From assembly GCA_023014365.1 (NCBI GenBank), contig JAEBUN010000033.1, positions 186,001-250,000 of the forward strand: a DNA stretch of 64,000 bases, in the 5' to 3' direction. Below are positions 61,699-64,000 of this stretch, one piece after another. The position numbers and the translations under genes were made by a program. Under the pieces are notes generated by a model. The model saw only the letters and a program-made list of their open reading frames with translations, did no database searches and was not told the DNA's origin. The first letter of the stretch is position 1. Each line of letters opens with the position of its first letter. This stretch comes from Lepiota brunneoincarnata. Its lineage: Eukaryota > Basidiomycota > Agaricomycetes > Agaricales > Agaricaceae.

Positions 61699-63460
61699 AT
61701 GGCTTCCCCCGAAAATCGATTCGAGTTTGGCACGCGCTTGGGTATATTTATTTCCGTCGAAGCAGCACTGTGAGTTGGCTGCGACGACGAATTCGGTCAT
61801 CCTCATGGATTTACACCTTGCAGGCTTTCTGCGGTCTCAGTGTCATTCATCTTGTGTTACACAGGGGTAGGTCTTATTCGGGCCTAGTGACTCCAGCCCA
61901 TTGACCCCAGACAACGCTAGAATAAATTAATCACGAGGTATCGGGCATGGCAAGCAGTCAAGAGACTGAATTCGACCATCGAGCTACCTCCTATCGATGC
62001 GACTGACTCCTGGGGCTTCGTGGGGTTAATGTTCACAGAGCTTATCCAAGCTCTTGGTGGGCTACTCAGCATCAAATGGGTGGCGGATGGTGTAAGTGAA
62101 GACCTATGATTACAATGTCATTCTGACGAGCATAATGTAGTTCATCACAGAGGGGTCTCTCTGTCAAGCCCAGGGCCACCTCAAGCAGATTGGTGATGTA
62201 GGCGTGGCACTATTGTAAGTTCTCGCCGCTTCCAGTGCCGGCAACACGATCGTAACAGACCAGCGTCCTTTACAGTTCGCTTGTGGGTTTTTCTTTCCTC
62301 TTCTCTTTTTTTTTTCGCAGGCGAAATTAATCTCGCGAGCTATTAGTTCATTGCCTTCGACACCTTCTTCGTACTTGCGTTCGGATGGCGTGCTTCGAGG
62401 ATCGTCAGCTTTGCAGCTTTGATCGGTCTCTGTCTGTTTATCTTCCTGATGGTGGCGATCAGCAGCGGGGTCAACCGAGGAAAGACACCTCCTTATTACG
62501 GGGATACTACTTATTGTTGAGTTTGGCTTGCCACCGAATTTTCCATAGCGTTGGCTAATGTCCATATAAAAGGGTGTTGGATTTCTCCGGAATATAGGTC
62601 CCAGCGCATCGCTTTCGAGTATATATGGATGTGGCTTGCCGCATTCGTGATGCTCGTTTTGTATGGGCTAATTGCACTGGTTATGCGGGGCATCATTGTA
62701 GTAGAGGCAGATAGGTCGATTCACCTCAAGCACAGGGAGGATGAGCGTGTCAAGGTAGAACTTGGCGCGGCTTCGAGCGACGACGATGAGGATCAGAAAG
62801 AAAATAAGATGATTGCAAACCTCATGCTCTTGTGCGTCTCATTTTCCTTGCATAAGAAACTCATTGATGATATTATCAACTGCTCAGCTACCCCGCGGTT
62901 TACATCTTATGTGTTCTCCCAGTCAGCGTGGTTCGCTGGCTTGATTTCAGCGGGAACAACATTGCTCCGGGTGCTACTATCGCCTGCAGCGCCATCTTCT
63001 CGCTCTCTGGGTTCTTCAATGTTCTACTGTTCAAGTTCACTCGCCCTGCTCTCGTATCAGGTCACAATCTCGACCCCCCATCAGAGCCTGATCTACCAAC
63101 CACAGCACCTGTGTTGAAGGCTTCTGGTAACTGGCACTCTCACGCTGGCTCTGATCGGCATGGGCAGGAAGCGTGTAGGTGGATTAGGTTTGCTGCCGGA
63201 TGATATGGACACGCAAAGTCCTATTTCTCCCATCGCGGGGTCGGAGATGTCTGCGGCAAGATATACCTGGACAGCTACTACAAAGTACGAATGAGCAACA
63301 TGCTTCCGACGGCTCTGCAACGTCGGGTAGTGTGAGGCCAGGTACACAGGAGTCATTGAAGTCTGGTTTGCAGGATTCTGGTCCACCTCCGCTAAGGTCC
63401 ACTACGAGCGAAGGTGGTGGGTCTGTTAGAGTAGCAAGGCTTGGGCGATTACCGGAGTGA
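61699..63460 (+). CDS. GPCR-like seven-helix receptor (Git3/cAMP-receptor-like, Agaricomycete type)
   Basis: Plasma-membrane receptor-like protein. ATG 61699 (MASPENRFEFGTRLGIFIS). Helices and loops run FISVEAALLSAVSVSFILCY, then YRAWQAVKRLNSTIELPP, DSWGFVGLMFTELIQALGGL, SIKWVADGFITEGSLCQAQG, HLKQIGDVGVALF, FIAFDTFFVLAFGWRASRIV, ALIGLCLFIFLMVAISSGV, then YWCWISPEYRSQRIAFEYIW and AAFVMLVLYGLIALVMRGII. A charged loop (SSDDDEDQKENKMIANL) precedes the last two helices, VYILCVLPVSVVRWLD and ATIACSAIFSLSGFFNVLLF. The Cys of SLCQAQG and of YWCWI may form the usual disulfide. The tail, GLLPDDMDTQSPISPIAGSE then a spliced Ser/Gly-rich end VRVARLGRLPE, stops at 63460. The junction after VALF (near 62217-62347) does not splice cleanly in phase, so one base may be wrong there. 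The ligand is unknown. Confidence 0.72.
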
Positions 63461-64000
63461 AAAGCATACACTTCGGTACACTTCCCGGCCGAAACTCCAT
63501 CTTCACCGAACGCCGGTTTTATATCGTATTCACGCTCTTGTCGAATTTCTAGCCATACACCTTCTTCATCTGTCAGGCAATAATGATATTTAAGTCGAAT
63601 TGCAACGCTACAATGGGTGGCCAGTGGATCGGACTTTAGGGGAATGCAAAATGACGTCTTATAATGATAAGAGCAAGAAGACTTGCTGAACTGAAACTGC
63701 ATGTGTGCCAAATCAACCTTGTAGTCCATATGATCTCTCCTGACCAACATCCAATTATTCTGCGAGCTACAATGCCAGATTTTTTTGGGTTGAAATGGCC
63801 AGTAGATGTGGGGGTTGGATTGCGGTAAATGGTGTAAAGTGGATGAATAGGACTCATTTAGGGCGAGAATAAGGGTTGGCGATCAATAGTTCCCCTTCTC
63901 TTTCGAACGCTCCATGGCTGTATAACAGAGGAAGTGAATCGTCAATATAGAGTAAGAACGCGGCGGGGGCGTACGGTTGTAGTGGAGGAGCTTTTCAATG
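63461..64000. other. Right-hand end of window, no supported gene
   Basis: 540 bases downstream of the receptor gene. A minus-strand open frame from 63750 (MLVRRDHMDYKVDLAHMQ) runs into the antisense of the receptor's last exon; it has no recognisable domain but could be an exon of a gene that converges from the right edge. Confidence 0.3.

Overview
The window is nuclear DNA from a filamentous basidiomycete of the Agaricomycetes. The genes are broken by many short introns (about 45-70 bases, GT...AG), both strands are used, intergenic gaps are short, and several families are typical of mushrooms and their relatives (arrestin-N proteins of the Agaricomycete type, DUF6533-like seven-helix proteins, GT61 and KRE6-type GH16 enzymes). 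A plant-associated Cantharellales/Rhizoctonia-like fungus would fit, but nothing here proves the genus. All gene models below were built by reading across introns and checking phase by eye.

Layout. 1-10 kb: the 5' part of an ABC transporter cut by the window edge (-), 2-oxoglutarate dehydrogenase E2 (KGD2, -), homoserine dehydrogenase (HOM6, +) and a GH16 beta-glucan synthesis protein (KRE6/SKN1, +). 10-16 kb: a secreted M43 metalloprotease (+) and an ELYS-type nucleoporin (-). 16-24 kb: COPII coat SEC24 with an N-terminal WW domain (-), ATP10 (-), divergent histone H2A (+) and a GT61 glycosyltransferase (+). 24-31 kb: a gene-poor stretch with a small tandem repeat, an MFS drug transporter carrying three apparent frameshifts (+), and an RMD1/DUF155 protein (+). 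31-39 kb: a 2.5 kb gene-free stretch, LSM8 (-), three tandem RNase H paralogues (-; the middle one disrupted) and a triose-phosphate-type transporter (+). 40-47 kb: a DUF6533-like membrane protein (-), a MAT2B-like reductase with one frameshift (-) and an arrestin-like protein (+). 47-55 kb: VPS16 (+), converging on the SPX-EXS phosphate/sorting protein SYG1/XPR1 (-; one frameshift). 55-64 kb: a small secreted 12-cysteine protein made of two knottin-like modules (+), a HAD dehalogenase (-), a lineage-restricted ectodomain protein (-) and a class of GPCR-like receptor (+).

Most of the window is housekeeping: mitochondrial metabolism (KGD2, ATP10), amino-acid synthesis (HOM6), trafficking (SEC24, VPS16, arrestin), RNA (LSM8) and chromatin (H2A, ELYS). 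No operon-like system is present. The most unusual items are the secreted protein whose two modules share cysteine spacing and three intron positions/phases, the RNase H triplet, the WW domain on SEC24, the H2A without a C-terminal SQ motif, and at least six single-base frame breaks in otherwise well-conserved coding regions, which may be assembly indels rather than biology.
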